From positions 10,124,001 to 10,188,000 of the forward strand of contig JAWQEG010000062.1 in NCBI GenBank assembly GCA_033782935.1: DNA of 64,000 nt. The letters run 5' to 3'. This DNA comes from Petrolisthes cinctipes. Taxonomy: Eukaryota; Arthropoda; Malacostraca; Decapoda; Porcellanidae. Position 1 is the first letter of the stretch; each line of letters opens with the position of its first letter. Positions 27,050-39,838 of this stretch are shown piece after piece. The notes under the pieces were generated by a model, which was not told the origin of the DNA, ran no database searches, and was given only the letters and a program-made list of their open reading frames with translations. Both the position numbers and the translations under genes were made by a program.

Positions 27050-27639
27050 ATTACGGAATTTACACCAGTAAATTAGTGTAAACAAAATCTCACCATTAAT
27101 AGAGAGAAATTACTCCTCACACCATCGACAGGACAGGATGGTTTAGTAAGATCTGAAACAATTACACTTTAATTTCAATGATAATAATTACTCACACTTG
27201 TATTCTTAAAAAAATTAGTTTACCTAATATCGTAATAATTTAAACATTATATACAATGTACTCTTTCACACACCCTAGTTATTTCTTAGGTTAGGATTAC
27301 CGGGAAACTTATTTTGGGAAACAATGTCACTTTCAGTAATTAATACATTATAATAAATGTTAGGCATAATATTTGTGAATCAATGTTTTTAAAGAAATAT
27401 AATAAATGATTGTGCCATATTTATATTGTAAGATATATCAGTGTCAATAATATTTTAACAACATAACAATAATTGATTGATGCCCTTTTTGCATTGAATG
27501 TATAGTCCCAAGGAAATACATAATACATTTAACCTGGATATAATGATCATTATGTGATTTAAATATAATGTATTAATGTCATTCATGATGTGTATAATAC
27601 CTCACAAGAGCCATGTCTCGTTGTTTGCGTTGAAATAGG
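27050..27639 (-). repeat. Block X, minus copy at the right of unit A
   Basis: The inverted partner of 8695-9890, shorter because of an internal deletion of about 0.5 kb. It joins block Y at the same point as the left copy (near 27640 and 8694), so unit A is flanked by inverted X-Y arms. Confidence 0.75.
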
Positions 27640-28888
27640 TGTCTTATATAGAGTTAGGCATAACCTGACAACTGAAGCTATGATCAGCATTTATTATACC
27701 ATTTGTTACCCTTATTTCACTTATTGTGTCTCTGTGTGGGCATGCACATGGCAATCATTTCTGGGTAAGCTAACTATAGCTCAAAATAAAAAGTTCGATG
27801 TATATTTTTCCTTCAAAAATTTGACTCAACAACAGGTGTTTTATCAGAAGCTAAAATCCTGAAATTTCCTACATTACACAAATATTTTACTTTATTGTTG
27901 ATACTGCCCATATTGCGAGTAATAATGTGAATCTTGTTTATCCAGTATTTAGAACAACAATGTTTAAAAATAATTTAATTAATCTTGGCACTAAATTGTT
28001 TAACTCCTTACCTGTAGATATGAAAATGCTTCTCAAAACCACAAATATAACAAAATACAAAAAGGAAATAAAAATATATTTATATAACCAACAGAATATT
28101 ACATAACTGTTGCTTTGTTTTAGTTTTCTTACCGATTGCTTCATTTTTTTTTTACAGTTTGATTCTAGCTTTGCATTTTCAATTTAATTTCTGTTTAATT
28201 TTAATTTCAGTTTGATTTTGATTTATTGTTTGCTTTTATTTTCTGCTGTTTTCTTACTATTCTGAGAGTTTTACTGTTTCATTCTAACTTCAGTTTGATT
28301 TTGATTTATTCTTTGCTCTTATTTTTTACTCTTTTCTAACTTTGCAGAGTTTTATTGTTTCATTTTACTTTTACTGTTTGTTTTTATTTTTTACTGTTTT
28401 CTAACTTTGCAGAAGGTCATTCCATTTTTAGTTTGATTTTTACTGTTTTTTTTTTTTTTTTTTTTTTTTAACATTGCTGGGAATTTTACTGTTCATTTAA
28501 TTTCAGTTTGATTTTGGTTTACTGTTTTCTTTGGTTTGGTCTACTGATTAATTTTGTTATTTACTGTTTTGATTCTGTTTTACTGTATGCTTTGTGTGTA
28601 CTGTCTGTTCATGGTTTATCTGTTTGTCTTTGTGTGTGTTTTTTTTCTTACAGCTTGAATTCAATTCTTACTGTTTGCTTTTGTTTACAGTTTGATTTCA
28701 TTTGATACAACTGTATGATTATATTGAATCTTTGCTCTAGGTCATGATGAATTTACACAATTATTTTTATGTGTCTGTCATGGAGCTTCTGCTCGACAGA
28801 CTGTATTGCTTAAATATAATTCTTATGTATAGTTCATTGTATTTACTATAATAAGCAATAAACATTACTTACTTACTTACTTACACAC
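27640..28888 (+). mobile_element. 5'-truncated LINE with RT C-terminus and (ACTT)n tail, copy 2
   Basis: A plus-strand copy of the LINE 3' end. The coding part (27640-28108) has LTTEAMISIYYTICYPYFTY, VSVWACTWQSFLGKLTIAQN and, after frameshifts, KLFNSLPVDMK. The T-rich 3' UTR (28110-28860) has degenerate units like tttactgtttgtttttattt, followed by the ttacttacttac tail (28866-28885). Only the RT C-terminus is left. Confidence 0.7.
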
Positions 28889-29381
28889 AGTAGTAACTGT
28901 AGTATATCAGGCTGAGTTGATAAAGAATAAAGAAAGAGTAAGAAATATGAAGTACAGTACGATAGACAACATAGTAGCTGCAGCAACTAGGTGCTCGGAC
29001 CATGACATTTCACCACACACAAATCTGACTGAGACTGGTCCTCGTCAAACACTGAAACACACTCCAGTGTACACTAAAACTAAAACTAAGGCTGCGTTTA
29101 CACCAAGCGAGTCTAGTCTTGTCAAGTCAGTGCGAATCATTTGACGTGTGTCATTTTCACTTAACCCCGTTTACAACGACTTTATCAGCCCTCGTCAAGT
29201 CAATGCGATAATTATGAGAGTCACTGCTCAGTTTCCTGCTTGAAGCACAAGACCTATAGCAGAAACCATGGCAGTTCGTGATATCTTGAGAGATTATTTT
29301 GTTACCCCAGGTGGAGCTCTTGAGTGGCAAGACAGAGTGATCCAATAATATTTACAGTAGTTAATTAAATTGTTCTTTCAC
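28889..29381. repeat. Non-coding part of block Y, unit A right
   Basis: An inverted copy of 6858-7342 and a direct copy of 55284-55779. No gene recognised. Confidence 0.5.
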
Positions 29382-29508
29382 CTGTAGATTTTAATTCAGC
29401 AACAATCTCCTTCCACAGAGCAGCCATGACATCACCATCTCGGTGGCTGCGATCACTTGCATCATGTATAGCAAGGCGCTCTGGAATTAGGTTTATTAGG
29501 AGTTCCAC
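29382..29508 (-). pseudogene. MADF-like exon fragment, copy 2
   Basis: The minus-strand copy of 6731-6857, of the same length and with the same donor-like ctacag|gtg end. It has a few substitutions, including one that breaks the reading near its 5' end. Confidence 0.4.
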
Positions 29509-29529
29509 TTAGATGTTAACACCACTGAT

Positions 29530-29862
29530 GATGGGCTGTGACTGATGAAAATATGGGTATAATATGAATGAGGTTGGGGTAAATAGATAAGAAAAATACA
29601 CATTTTAGCTGAACAAACACACCATTACAATAATAGTAGGCAATGATATGTATGCATATCTAAGACGAGGAAGGTGTTATGTCACACTTACATACCTAAC
29701 ACACCTCTACACTTGACATACTCCTCTGTTCTCACACTTACTACTTTCCTTCCATTCTCCTTTACACAGCACACCACAGTCATGTCTGCTCACACACACG
29801 TCTGATACATTTAACTATAAAAAAAACTATTTTTCTTAATGATTTCCAAGGCTTCATATCTT
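29530..29862 (+). repeat. 5S upstream spacer
   Basis: The CA-rich spacer that precedes plus-strand 5S copies, with the aagacgaggaaggtgttatg block at about 29661. Confidence 0.65.
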
Positions 29863-29969
29863 GACAACGACCACACCACGTTGAAATCACCGCTTCTCGT
29901 CCGATCAGCGAAGTTAAGCAACGTTGGGTCTGGATGGGTGACCGCCTGGGAACACCAGATGCTGTTGGC
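29863..29969 (+). pseudogene. 5S rRNA copy with an 11-nt deletion
   Basis: 107 nt instead of 118. After gttgggtctgg the ttagtacttgg stretch is missing and atgggtgacc follows, so part of the region around helices IV/V is lost. It matches the 5S at 56260-56377 otherwise and forms the right edge of unit A. Confidence 0.85.
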
Positions 29970-30920
29970 ATTTATTTATTTTATGTCTTTTAAAATCCCT
30001 TTCAATATTTTAATTTTAACGCAAACAACGAGACATGACTCTTGTGAGGCATTATAAGACATTATACACATCAGGAATTACATTTAATACATCCATTGAG
30101 AGTACCTAACCTACTAACCTAGCATATATGTAGATTATTAATAATGACCGTGACTGTACAATTCCACAAACCATATTCCATATTACACTTTAAATTAGTA
30201 TTGATAATAAGACATCACGAATGACATTAAATACATCCATTGAGAGTAATTTATGTGTGGAACAAATAAAGAAAATATAAGTAACACAACTCAACAGTTA
30301 CCCTTCAATACTTTAATATGATAATATTGTATACCTCAGAGAAACTATAGTATAATTTATGTTCCTTTATATATATAATGTGAAGTGTATAGTAACATTG
30401 TATAGTGTAAATAGGTCTCCAGTCAAACATTATAATACAATATATTAAAATATAAATAACCCAAATCAACAGTTACCCTTCCATACCTTACTATCAGGGA
30501 AACTATAGTATAATTTATGTTCATATAATTATATATATATATATTGTGACGTGTATAGTAACATTGTATAGTGTAAATAGGTGTTCAGTCAACCATTATA
30601 TATACAATATATTAAAATCACATAATGATCATTATATACAGGTTAAATGTATGATGTATTTTCTTGGGACTAGACATTCAATGCAAGAAGGGCATCAATC
30701 AATTATTATTATGGAAGTATGCTGTTAATATATTATTAACACTGATATATCTTACAATATAAATATGGCACAATCATTTATTATATTTCTTTAAAAACAT
30801 TGATTCACAAATATTATGCCTAACATTTATTATATTATATAAATTACTAAAAGTGATATTGTTTCCCAAAATAAGTTTCCCGGTAATCATAACCTAAGAA
30901 ATAACTAGGGTGTGTGAAAG
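29970..30920 (+). repeat. Block X, plus copy
   Basis: X follows the 5S copy directly and is cut off at about 30920 inside the gggtgtgtgaaag motif, where the Merlin element begins. Confidence 0.75.
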
Positions 30921-32510
30921 CGGATTTTCATCCATTTTGTGTACGCCTATCGTAAATTTAGGCCTATTTCTTTCTTCTCTTTGTCCGATTGACATTAGCA
31001 ACACTGCCTATTTAACGCTAACATAGGTCGCGCCTATATAAAGGGGTAGCACAGTGTGCACATTTTACGCAGTTTAATCATGGATTCTTTGTGTCAAGGC
31101 TGTACTCCACTTCCGTTTGAAATTATACGAAACACATTTCTATTCTACAAGCACACGGTGTTTTACCGAGGAGTGATAATTGTGAAAATTGTGGCAACCA
31201 GTGTACATATAGACAAGACATTAATGAATTTCGTTGCCACCATATCGTCGCCATACCCAAGTCAAATAAACGACGTAGATGTGCTTTCTCTGTGTCTTTG
31301 TACAAGGGGACTTTTCTAGACCGCACTAGGCTACAACCTTGGCAAATTATATCCTTTATAATATTGTGGTGCCATAAATCATTTAATCATAGTTATAATG
31401 TATTTAATTTGGGAATTAACATAAGGATCAGTGTGGATTGGAGTAGGAGCTTTTGTTGCTAAGTAAGTGACAATTGGTTTAACAATCAGGACCCCATCGG
31501 TGGTGAAGGCATTGTCGTTAAAATTGATGAAACTTTAATTGTTAGAAAAGAGTACAACGTGGGTCGTAATTTATCTCAAGTCTGGCTATTTGGTGACATA
31601 GAGAGGGAGTCCAAGAACAGATTTAAAATACAGTTATTGGACCAAGACAACTTAACCCTGCGTAGGAATCGCGACACTCTTCTCCCACTAATTAAAAAGT
31701 GCATTAGACCAGGCACCACTATTTACAGTGATAGTTGGCGTGCCTTTAATACCCTACATCAGGAAGGTTATAGCCACTTGTGTGTCAATCATAAGGTTAA
31801 TTTTGTGGACCCCGAAAACTCTGAGTTACATACTCAAAATATTGAAAGGTTGTGGAGGGATATAAAAGAGTATGTGAGGCGGCCAGGTATTAAAGCTAAA
31901 TACCTAACACAATATCTTGCTAGATATACACTTTTCATCGTTTCCTTCTCGAAGCCGCTATATAATACCCTCATCAATCTGACCGCATTCACCCGCAGCT
32001 GCCATCTTTATCAGAGTCAGAGTCTGACATGTCAGATAGTGATATTGATCTAGATAATCCACGCCCATCCACATCCTCTGAATAAGGTACGTTGCAGTAT
32101 TTATTATATATATGACTATTGTTTTATTTTTTCCATGTTTTGTTATATTTTCAGGTATGGCTACTAATGTGGTATATTATAATACGTAGGGCCTACCATT
32201 GCACCTCGGGCTATATTTTTCGTTGGCAATACTACCTCCTTGACTTCATTTTAGCTAGTGGCCCTACCGCCATGATTGTGCTATACTGTTTACTTTTGTT
32301 AGCAACGCTGACTTCGGACGCGTGAGTGACGAACGAATAATAACAATGTTATTTACGCTTTTATTCTATGATACGCCTTTTCTTCCTTCATTGACCATTT
32401 ATTTGTACCATTATAATACTATTCTTCTATGCATTTTTCTTCTCATTTACCCCATTTCCAATATACCCCATCCATATCCCCTACTCCCTCGCTCCTTTAC
32501 ACCCCCCCCC
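30921..32510 (+). mobile_element. Merlin-type DNA transposon remnant
   Basis: A segment that interrupts block X. It holds an ISXO2-type transposase and AT-rich flanks. Clear terminal repeats or an 8-9-bp target duplication were not found by eye, so the borders are approximate. The 3' flank to 32510 ends in a C-run. Confidence 0.6.
31080..32085 (+). pseudogene. Merlin transposase (ISXO2-like), frameshifted
   Basis: The N-terminus (MDSLCQGC near 31080) and a second Cys pair (ENCGNQC, about 31181) in another frame suggest a zinc-binding head. FLDRTRLQPWQIISFIL follows at about 31309. The catalytic domain runs from IVVKIDET (about 31510, first Asp) through GTTIYSDSWRAFNTL (about 31710, second Asp) to NIERLWRDIKEYV (about 31837, Glu). 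The ending is scrambled after about 31960. All three acidic residues are present, but frameshifts separate head and core, so it is probably inactive. Confidence 0.8.
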
Positions 32511-32920
32511 CCCAACGGGAACCGCCTCTGAGACCTGGCGAGCTAGTCTAGAGGGGGCTCGGCCCCTGCTCTGCCCCGATTTCGGGGAGAGAGGGCTTCC
32601 TATGCTAGTAATGTCACCAGTGAGAGACCAGACTAAATGGTTCCCATGCATTAGGCTGCCTACTTGTATGGGCCAACAGCACTGCCCTCTAGGGGCCGTC
32701 CTATGTTGGATGGTTGGGTGTCTGGGCCGGGAGATGTTGGGGAAGGGGGTCTCAGCACCGTCGTGGGCAAACTTTCGAGCCATTGGGGCTGCTTTTTAAA
32801 ACAAGTGGCCCTGTGGGGGAAGAGGTACCCTGCCCATGGCGACCAGCGCTCGGTCCCCTCATCTGCCCAGTAGGTAGTAGCTCTTGGCTCCAGGGGCCAA
32901 AATCACCAAATCAATGATAT
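32511..32920 (+). other. Probable LINE 5' UTR
   Basis: About 400 bp that is clearly more GC-rich than its surroundings, between a C-run and the ORF1 start. GC-rich leaders with internal promoters are usual in I/Jockey LINEs. No promoter element could be identified. Confidence 0.45.
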
Positions 32921-34507
32921 ATGGATAAAGAAAAGCCCCAATCTCTTCCTCGAGCGGTGGTCGACCAGGGCCTCGAGACGTCACTCTCTGGTCGTGGTAA
33001 TATGCAGAAAGCTGCAAATAAGACTAGACCTAGCAGGTTGGGTGTTGTGTCGAAGAACCCTGTTAGCGATTTGGACACGTTAATGTTAACGAATGTACTT
33101 GCATCCCTTTCCTATGGCGCTATCCACTCCATTTTTAAGTGTTTTGGAGTAGTTCTTCGAATCCGAATCACATATGACAGTGATTGTAGGTCTAATCGGT
33201 GCTTTATTACTTTCAGTATAAATGCTGCTGCCAAAGCAGCATTTGAGATTCTCTGACGGTGGGGGAAACTCATTGTAAAGTTCAGATGATGCGGTCCATC
33301 AATGTAGTTGACAGTGACAATGACTACTGCCCTAATATATTTGATGACTCTGTAGAGCATGTCCCAAAGGAACATCGGGTTCCTACACCCTTTTGGTTTG
33401 TGGTATACTACAGGGAGGGACGTGGTAACCTTATCCATGCTTCCCAGTATCTGGAGAAAGAAATTGGATTATTACCAACGGGCCACATAAAGAAATATGG
33501 TAAGGGCGTTTTAATCAGGGCCAAAGATCTTACACAGGCCATGATGCTCCTCAATCTCCCCTGTCCTTCTGATAGCATGTTTGAATCTATTAAACCACAT
33601 CGAACATTTAATTATAGCAAGGGGCGTATATATAATGAGGACCTGTATGAATTCTCTGAAGAGGACAGTCTCGTTATGTGCCCAGACAGTGTCCAACGAG
33701 TAACAAAGATGAAAGGCAGTAAAAATATGATCATCCTCACCTTCTATGGCTCGCATATCCCAGATTGCATTAACATTAACCCCACCTCTTTTAAGGTGAA
33801 TCCTTTTGTTGAGCATCCCCTATAGTGTTTCTGTTGTTATGAGTTTGGTCATGAGAGGAGGAACTGCAACAACCGTTCCCGGGGTGGTAATTGTTCTGCT
33901 CTTGACTCACATCTTACTTCTGAGTGTCGGTCAGAGAGCTACTGCTTTTACTGCAGAGATGCTCACGCCTTGCGTTCTCGCCAATGTAAGATGTACCTTC
34001 TTGAGCAGGATATCCTGCACTTGGCTAATACCCAATTCATTAGCATAGGTAGTGCCAGATGGCAACTCAACTTCAGGTGGTGTGAAGACATATGCCTCCT
34101 CCCTTCGCCCTAAATCGGTTGCAGCACCCTCTCAACCCTCTCAAGAGGCAGCTGCTTTTTGTTCTAGTGAGAACGTTTCAAAGGTTACTCTACATAATAG
34201 TTTCTCTGTCTTGGAAACTTTATCAGACACTCATTCTGGTGACCCTTCAACTGATGAAAATTCTCAGACATTAGCTAAAGGTGTTCATGTGGTGGAGGTT
34301 CACGCTGCCACACGCTCTCCAAAAATGAAACTTAAGTCACCTAAACTGCCACAGAGATGCCTTCGTGGTTCCTCTGAGGCACTTGACTCTATAGATGTTC
34401 CTCCTTGTAAGGCAACCATCTCTGTGGACTCATCCATAGTTTCCTCTCAATTTCACCAGAAGCGTTCTCGTGGCTCTGATGAATCTCTTGATTCAACAGA
34501 AGTTTAG
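32921..34507 (+). pseudogene. LINE ORF1 (gag-like, zinc-knuckle protein)
   Basis: Three frames in series: 32921-33256 (basic N-terminus), 33259-33825 (RNA-binding region with FWFVVYYREG and KYGKGVLIRA), then the frame from 33826 with a CCHC knuckle (CFCCYEFGHERRNC) and further Cys-rich segments (CFYCRDAHALRSRQC). A Ser/Pro-rich tail ends at 34507. In I/Jockey LINEs this protein packages the RNA. Frameshifts near 33256, 33822 and 34045 disable it. No ORF2 follows; the sequence changes abruptly to 5S spacer at about 34508. It may or may not be the same family as 1-2318. Confidence 0.7.
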
Positions 34508-35153
34508 TATCACTCTTGTCTTGTTAAGTTGTCTATAAACTGAATTTGTTATATCACTTTTGTGTTGTTCTACCTAGTGTTTTAAGCTGCTGTTATAAAA
34601 TTTATCGTGTTTTTATTATTATTAGTAGTAGTAGTAGTAGTAGTAGTACGTAGTTGTTTTTGTAGTCATTGTAGTAGTAGTAATAGTAGCAGAGTTTTAT
34701 TGTAGATTTTTTCCTTCGTTCGTTCTTTCTCTTATTTAGTTTTTATTTAGTTATATATATTGACGGATTGATATGTGGATATGCTAAGTTCTGCGTTTCC
34801 TTTCGGTAATGTGTAACCATCTAATATGAATGAGTTTGGGTAAATAGATAATAAAAATACACATATTAGCTGAACAAATACACCATTAAAATATTATTAG
34901 GCAATGATATGTATGAATATCTAAGACGAGGAAGGTGTTATGTTACACCTACACACCTCTACACCTGACAATCAACTCTATTCTCACACTTACTACTTTC
35001 CTTCCATTCTCCTGCAGACAGCACGCCACACTCATTTCTGCTCACACACACGTCTCGCTCCCATTCTTCCTCAAACACAGGAGAATACTACAGAAGATAC
35101 ATTTAACTCTAAAGAAACTATCCTTCTTAATGAATATCAAGGCTGACAATTTT
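34508..35153 (+). repeat. 5S upstream spacer
   Basis: Plus-strand 5S spacer with a (TAG)n tract at about 34622-34680 and the CA-rich segment before the gene. It is an inverted copy of 3864-4520. Confidence 0.75.
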
Positions 35154-35271
35154 GTTAAAGGCCACAACACGTTGAAAACACCGTTTCTCGTCCGATCAGC
35201 GAAGTTAAGCAACGTTGGGTCTGGTTAGTCCTTGGATGGGTGACCGCCTGGGAACACCAGATGCTGTTGGC
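35154..35271 (+). rRNA. 5S rRNA gene copy
   Basis: A full-length 118-nt copy. It differs from the copy at 56260 at the 5' end (gttaaaggcc) and in ttagtccttgg. The internal promoter region is well kept and there is no T4 run. Downstream cctttatttattttatg could end Pol III transcription. Confidence 0.88.
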
Positions 35272-36190
35272 CTTTATTTATTTTATGTCTTTTAAAATCT
35301 TTTTCAATAATTTTATTTCAACGCAAGCAACGAGACATGACTCTTGTGAGACATTATACACATTACGAATGACATTAAATACATCCATTGAGAGTACCTG
35401 ACCTACTAACCTAGCCTATATGTGGATTATTAATAATGACCTTGACTGTACAATTCCACAAACCTTATTCCATATTACACTTTAAATTAGTATTGATAAT
35501 AAGACATCACGAATGACATTAAATACATCCACTGAGAGTAATTTATGTGTGGAACAAATGAAGAAAATATAAGTAACACTACTCAACAGTTACTCTTCAA
35601 TACTTTAATATGATAATATTGTATACCTCAGAGAAACTATAGTATAATTTATGTTCCCTTATATATATAATGTGAAGTGTATAGTAACATTGTATAGTGT
35701 AAATAGGTCTCCAGTCAAACATTATAATACAATATATTAAAATATAAATAACCCAAATCAACAGTTACCCTTCCATACCTTACTACCAGGGAAACTATAG
35801 TATAATTTATGTTCATATAATTATATATATATATTGTGACGGGTATAGTAACATTATATAGTCTAAATAGGTCTTCAGTCAACCATTATATATACAATAT
35901 ATTAATATCACATAATGATCATTATATCCAAGTTAAATGTATGATGTATTTTCTTGGGACTATATATTCAATGCAAGAAGGGCATCAACCAATTATTGTT
36001 ATGGAAGTGTGCTGTTAATATATTATTAACACTGATATATCTTACAATATTAATATGGCACAATCATTTATTATATTTCTTTGGAAACATTGATTCACAA
36101 ATATTATGCCTAACATTTAATATAATGTATTAAATACTGAAAGTGACATTGTTTCCCAAAATAAGTTTCCCGGTAATCCTAATCTAAGAA
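35272..36190 (+). repeat. Block X, plus copy (first part)
   Basis: X follows the 5S gene directly, as at 29970. It breaks at about 36190 (aatctaagaaat) where an insert begins, and resumes at about 36661. Confidence 0.75.
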
Positions 36191-36660
36191 ATGAACTTTG
36201 AGGCAGAGTCATGTTCACTACAGAGGGAGAGTGTTGACGATCCATATAATTTTCGAGCACACACACACTGGTGCCACATCTACGATTTCTCGATACTGGG
36301 TGGCCCAGTCGGAACTGTAACAGACTGTACATAGATTAGTTTATTAGCTATAATGTAAATTTTGTGTAAAGTTACAAAAAGAAAAGAAAAACAATTAGTA
36401 TATAAGTTTAATTTTAAGTTTAAATGTAATAATAATAATAATAATTATAATAATAATAATAAAAATAAATGCATAAAATAATATGCAAGAAGTTCAATTT
36501 AAAATAATAATAAATAAATAAAATAACAAATAAATTTCAAAAAATAAAAAAAAATAAAAATTAATAAAATAAAATAAAATAAAGGCCTTAATGACCAACA
36601 CCAAGGTCAATAGACCGGGAAAAAAAACAAAAAAACATTGTGCATACAGGTATTTATATT
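36191..36660 (+). repeat. Insert in block X with an A/AAT-rich tail
   Basis: About 470 bp absent from the X copy at 9590-9680. The first 150 bp may be the end of a LINE ORF (unrecognised), followed by (aat)n and A-rich DNA (36430-36590). It replaces about 70 bp of X. Confidence 0.5.
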
Positions 36661-37005
36661 ATTACAATACTATTTAAACTAATTTTTTTAAGAATACAAG
36701 TGTGAGTAATTATTAACATTGAAATTAAAGTGTCATTGTTTCAGATCTTACTAAACCATCCTGTCCTGGTGTCGATAGTGTGAGGAGTAATTTCTCTCTA
36801 TTAATGGTGAGATTTTGTTTACACTATCAAGTCTTGGGATGTTGATGTTGTGAAAGAAAAAAAAGAGGCCTAGATATCTTTGAGGTCTCATTGGAGGCTG
36901 AGTGTAATGACACTAAATGGATCTGGTTGTGTGAAGCAATATTTAAAAGATGCATGGCTCGTTGTTTGTGTTGAAATGAAATTATAGGAGGATAAAAAAA
37001 AAAAT
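36661..37005. repeat. Block X end and minus-oriented 5S spacer
   Basis: X finishes at about 36835 and passes into the spacer that normally follows a minus-strand 5S gene (aagaggcctagatatc at about 36863). X therefore lies between two 5S copies arranged tail to tail. Confidence 0.65.
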
Positions 37006-37102
37006 GCCAACAACATCTTGTGTTTCCAGGCGGTCTGTACTAACCACACGCTATATTGCTTGACTTCGCTAATCGGACGAGAAGCGGTGTTTTGAACGTG
37101 GT
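37006..37102 (-). pseudogene. 5S rRNA pseudogene at the start of unit B
   Basis: A minus-strand 5S copy lacking the first dozen nucleotides and the same 11 nt as 2319-2383, plus other changes. Homology stops at gaacgtggt, where unit B sequence (acagtctcc) begins, the same breakpoint as in unit A. Confidence 0.8.
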
Positions 37103-37503
37103 ACAGTCTCCTCCACTGTGGGCCACGTTCATTACTCCAGCGTTGTCAATGTTTGTACACCACAAAGGTGTGAACCGCCAATTTCGACTCTCATATCCGA
37201 AACACATGGCAGAGCAGATCGGGGGAATGGTCATGGAGGGGTGTAGGCTTGGGAATGGTGTGGTGTTTCACTGAACCAAGTTAGCGCGGGGAATGTAAGC
37301 AATAACTCTGTAATGAATTATACGTCAACTATATAAAGCTGTTACATAACAAACATGACATTGTTAGATCGCAGCATTGGGGTGGTTGGAAAATCCTTTG
37401 TTATTGTTAATTATCAGTTTTCTATGCACTCAACGGTAAAAGAAATACTGGTTGGTGAGGAAGTAGCTAGATTCAGCTAGATGTCTCTATGAATGCTTAT
37501 AGT

Positions 37504-38635
37504 CTGTCCAGCCTAAGGTGGCGGAGAAGCCCTGCTTCTCTGGGACATTCCTGGATGTATCTGATTGGCAGATGATGGAAAGGGGATGTTCAGAGTCCTT
37601 TTGGCCACACCATGGATCACACACACACACATGCACGGTAATCTCAGTGACCAGCCTGCAGCTTACACCTCCCTCTTTCTCCCCTCCACCTCTCTCTTTC
37701 TCTCTCTCGGGTTCACGATTCATTCTCAACCTTTCCTTTTCTATATTCTATAATATTATGATATTTTATCCCACATAAAAGTATAAACTAATGATATTTT
37801 ATCCCACATATCATATACATAGATATATTTAGATTAATGGCATTATATAATATATATTTTTTTTAAATTCCATTTATTCATTCTCTCATTACCAGTACCA
37901 TGCATCATAAGTTATTTCACTTTCTTTATTCCTCATTTGTTACCCTCATCTAAGTTTCTCTCTCTCACTGTCTGAGGCCATTTTCTAATCTGGTCCCTAT
38001 AGGCGCCTGTCAGCTTGTTGTGTCGGTTTGTTAATCCATTCACACACACACACACACACACACATACACACCACTCCCTGTCCAGAGTCCTGCTGCTTTG
38101 TTTGGCCATGGTTTTGAAAGATATTAACTTTTTTGTGTAAGTAGAGAATTTGTGTGTGATTTTTTTTTTTTTTTTTTTTTTTGTTACATAGAAACTCATT
38201 CCCTTGTGCTTTCGAAAGATAGGTGAAATTAAGTGTATAAAAAATGGTACTAAATGGATGAAGAAGCCTTGAAGTATGCTTTCGAACACGGGAAGTCAGA
38301 AGGGTTACCCAGAGGTCCTCCAGTTGATCTTTTTTCCTCTCACTGTCGCTTACTTTTTACTACACACTATATGTTCTAATCAAGATATTACGAGCTCCAA
38401 GTAAATTGTCACTGTGAATATTAACTGTTAGGCTCACACATATCATTTAAGATAATAAGTGAGTAATAACAGGCATGAATAATGCTTAATTAGCAGAAAT
38501 ATTCATGAAAAACGGAAGCACTCCTATTTTTCTCAGTGTGCTGAACACCTCTAGCCCATCAGGGAAGCAAAAGAGTACTTGACCTGCCTACCGCACCTGT
38601 AGGGCAGGGCTTCTCCGCCACCTTAGGCTGGACAG
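37504..38635. mobile_element. MITE-like element with 32-bp inverted ends, intact copy
   Basis: The 1132-bp uninterrupted form of 10311-17258, with AGT on both sides (37501-37503 and 38636-38638). It contains the empty Harbinger site near 37993 and (CA)n at 38040-38070. No gene. Confidence 0.75.
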
Positions 38636-38707
38636 AGTATAATGATAGGTGGATAGGGGGTAACCTCTGACCCTCGCGCTACATCTGACTTGCTGGTTGG
38701 TGGTGGT

Positions 38708-39144
38708 GGTCTTGTGTCTGGTTGCTTATCGAAGGTTGTAGGGTTTCTATGTAAATTGCTTCTAGGTAGGAGAGTCTTCTGCTGTCTGTTTCTTTGTCTA
38801 GTATGGTGGTATTATTTACTAGTTTGTCTCGTGTCAGTGTTCATCAGAGCCTGATGAACAGTGACCACGTAATTTACCAACACACCTGTAACAGTGTGGA
38901 CTGCGAACCTCACCACTATGTTGGTAAAATACAAACGTTACTGTCTCGTGCACCTCCATGCACCTCCAGTCAGGGTCTATAAAAGACCACTACCGCACTC
39001 ACGACCATCAAGCTCTGACACGAGACAAACTAGTAAATAATACCACCATACTAGACAAAGAAACAAACAGCAGAAGACTCTCCTACCTAAAAGCAATTTA
39101 CATAGAAACCCTACAACCTTCGATAAACAACCAGACACAAGACC
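38708..39144. repeat. 130-bp inverted repeat around a Penelope GIY-YIG fragment, unit B
   Basis: Arms 38708-38837 and 39015-39144, as in unit A. Confidence 0.85.
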
Positions 39145-39177
39145 TCCAAATATTGCCCTCCAGAAAGCGACACACCA
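38859..39177 (+). pseudogene. Penelope-like GIY-YIG fragment, unit B
   Basis: Copy of 17482-17800 with the same frameshift at the cacctccatg duplication and a few substitutions (for example QTLLS for QTSLS). Confidence 0.75.
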
Positions 39178-39727
39178 CTAGCAGCGTCAGGAAACCCACC
39201 ACATCTCCAACACCTACTGATCCACCACAAGCACCTAACACCATCTTCAAATTTCCTATTGCTTTCCTAACCTCTACCCTTCCTAATTCTCCCTATACAC
39301 CCTGTCGTCTTTCACCTGCCTCCATCCCCATGCAAGTCACCACCGTCTCCCCTCCCGTCCCCTCATTCATCAAACGATCAATATGCCTCTTCTACAATTC
39401 TTTCCCTTTCTCACTTCCACTCACAGTGACTACTTCCTTTTTCTTAATTCTCACGCTGCCAGACTTTTCTTCTTCTCTTTCTCTTTTAACATCCTTCCAG
39501 TATAATTTCTTGTTTCTCTGAACTTCCACTCAGTTTCCTACCAAACTCTTCATACACTCTCCTTTTACTCTCCCTTACCATCTTCTTCACTTGCCTCTTA
39601 CATACATTGTATTCTCTCTCTCACCTCTCTGTCACCTCCTCTGACACATCCCTATGCAGTGTTCTCCTATATGCCTTCATTTTCTTTTCTACTGCATATA
39701 TTACTTCCTCCGACCACCATTCACCTC
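39178..39727 (-). pseudogene. LINE ORF2 fragment, unit B
   Basis: Copy of 17801-18350 with small indels near 39515. Confidence 0.65.
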
Positions 39728-39798
39728 AACGAAAGTGTTTACATATGAGCCGATCAAAATTACACGAAAATTATTATATAGATAAATGCAACTATTGG

Positions 39799-39838
<40 letters not shown>

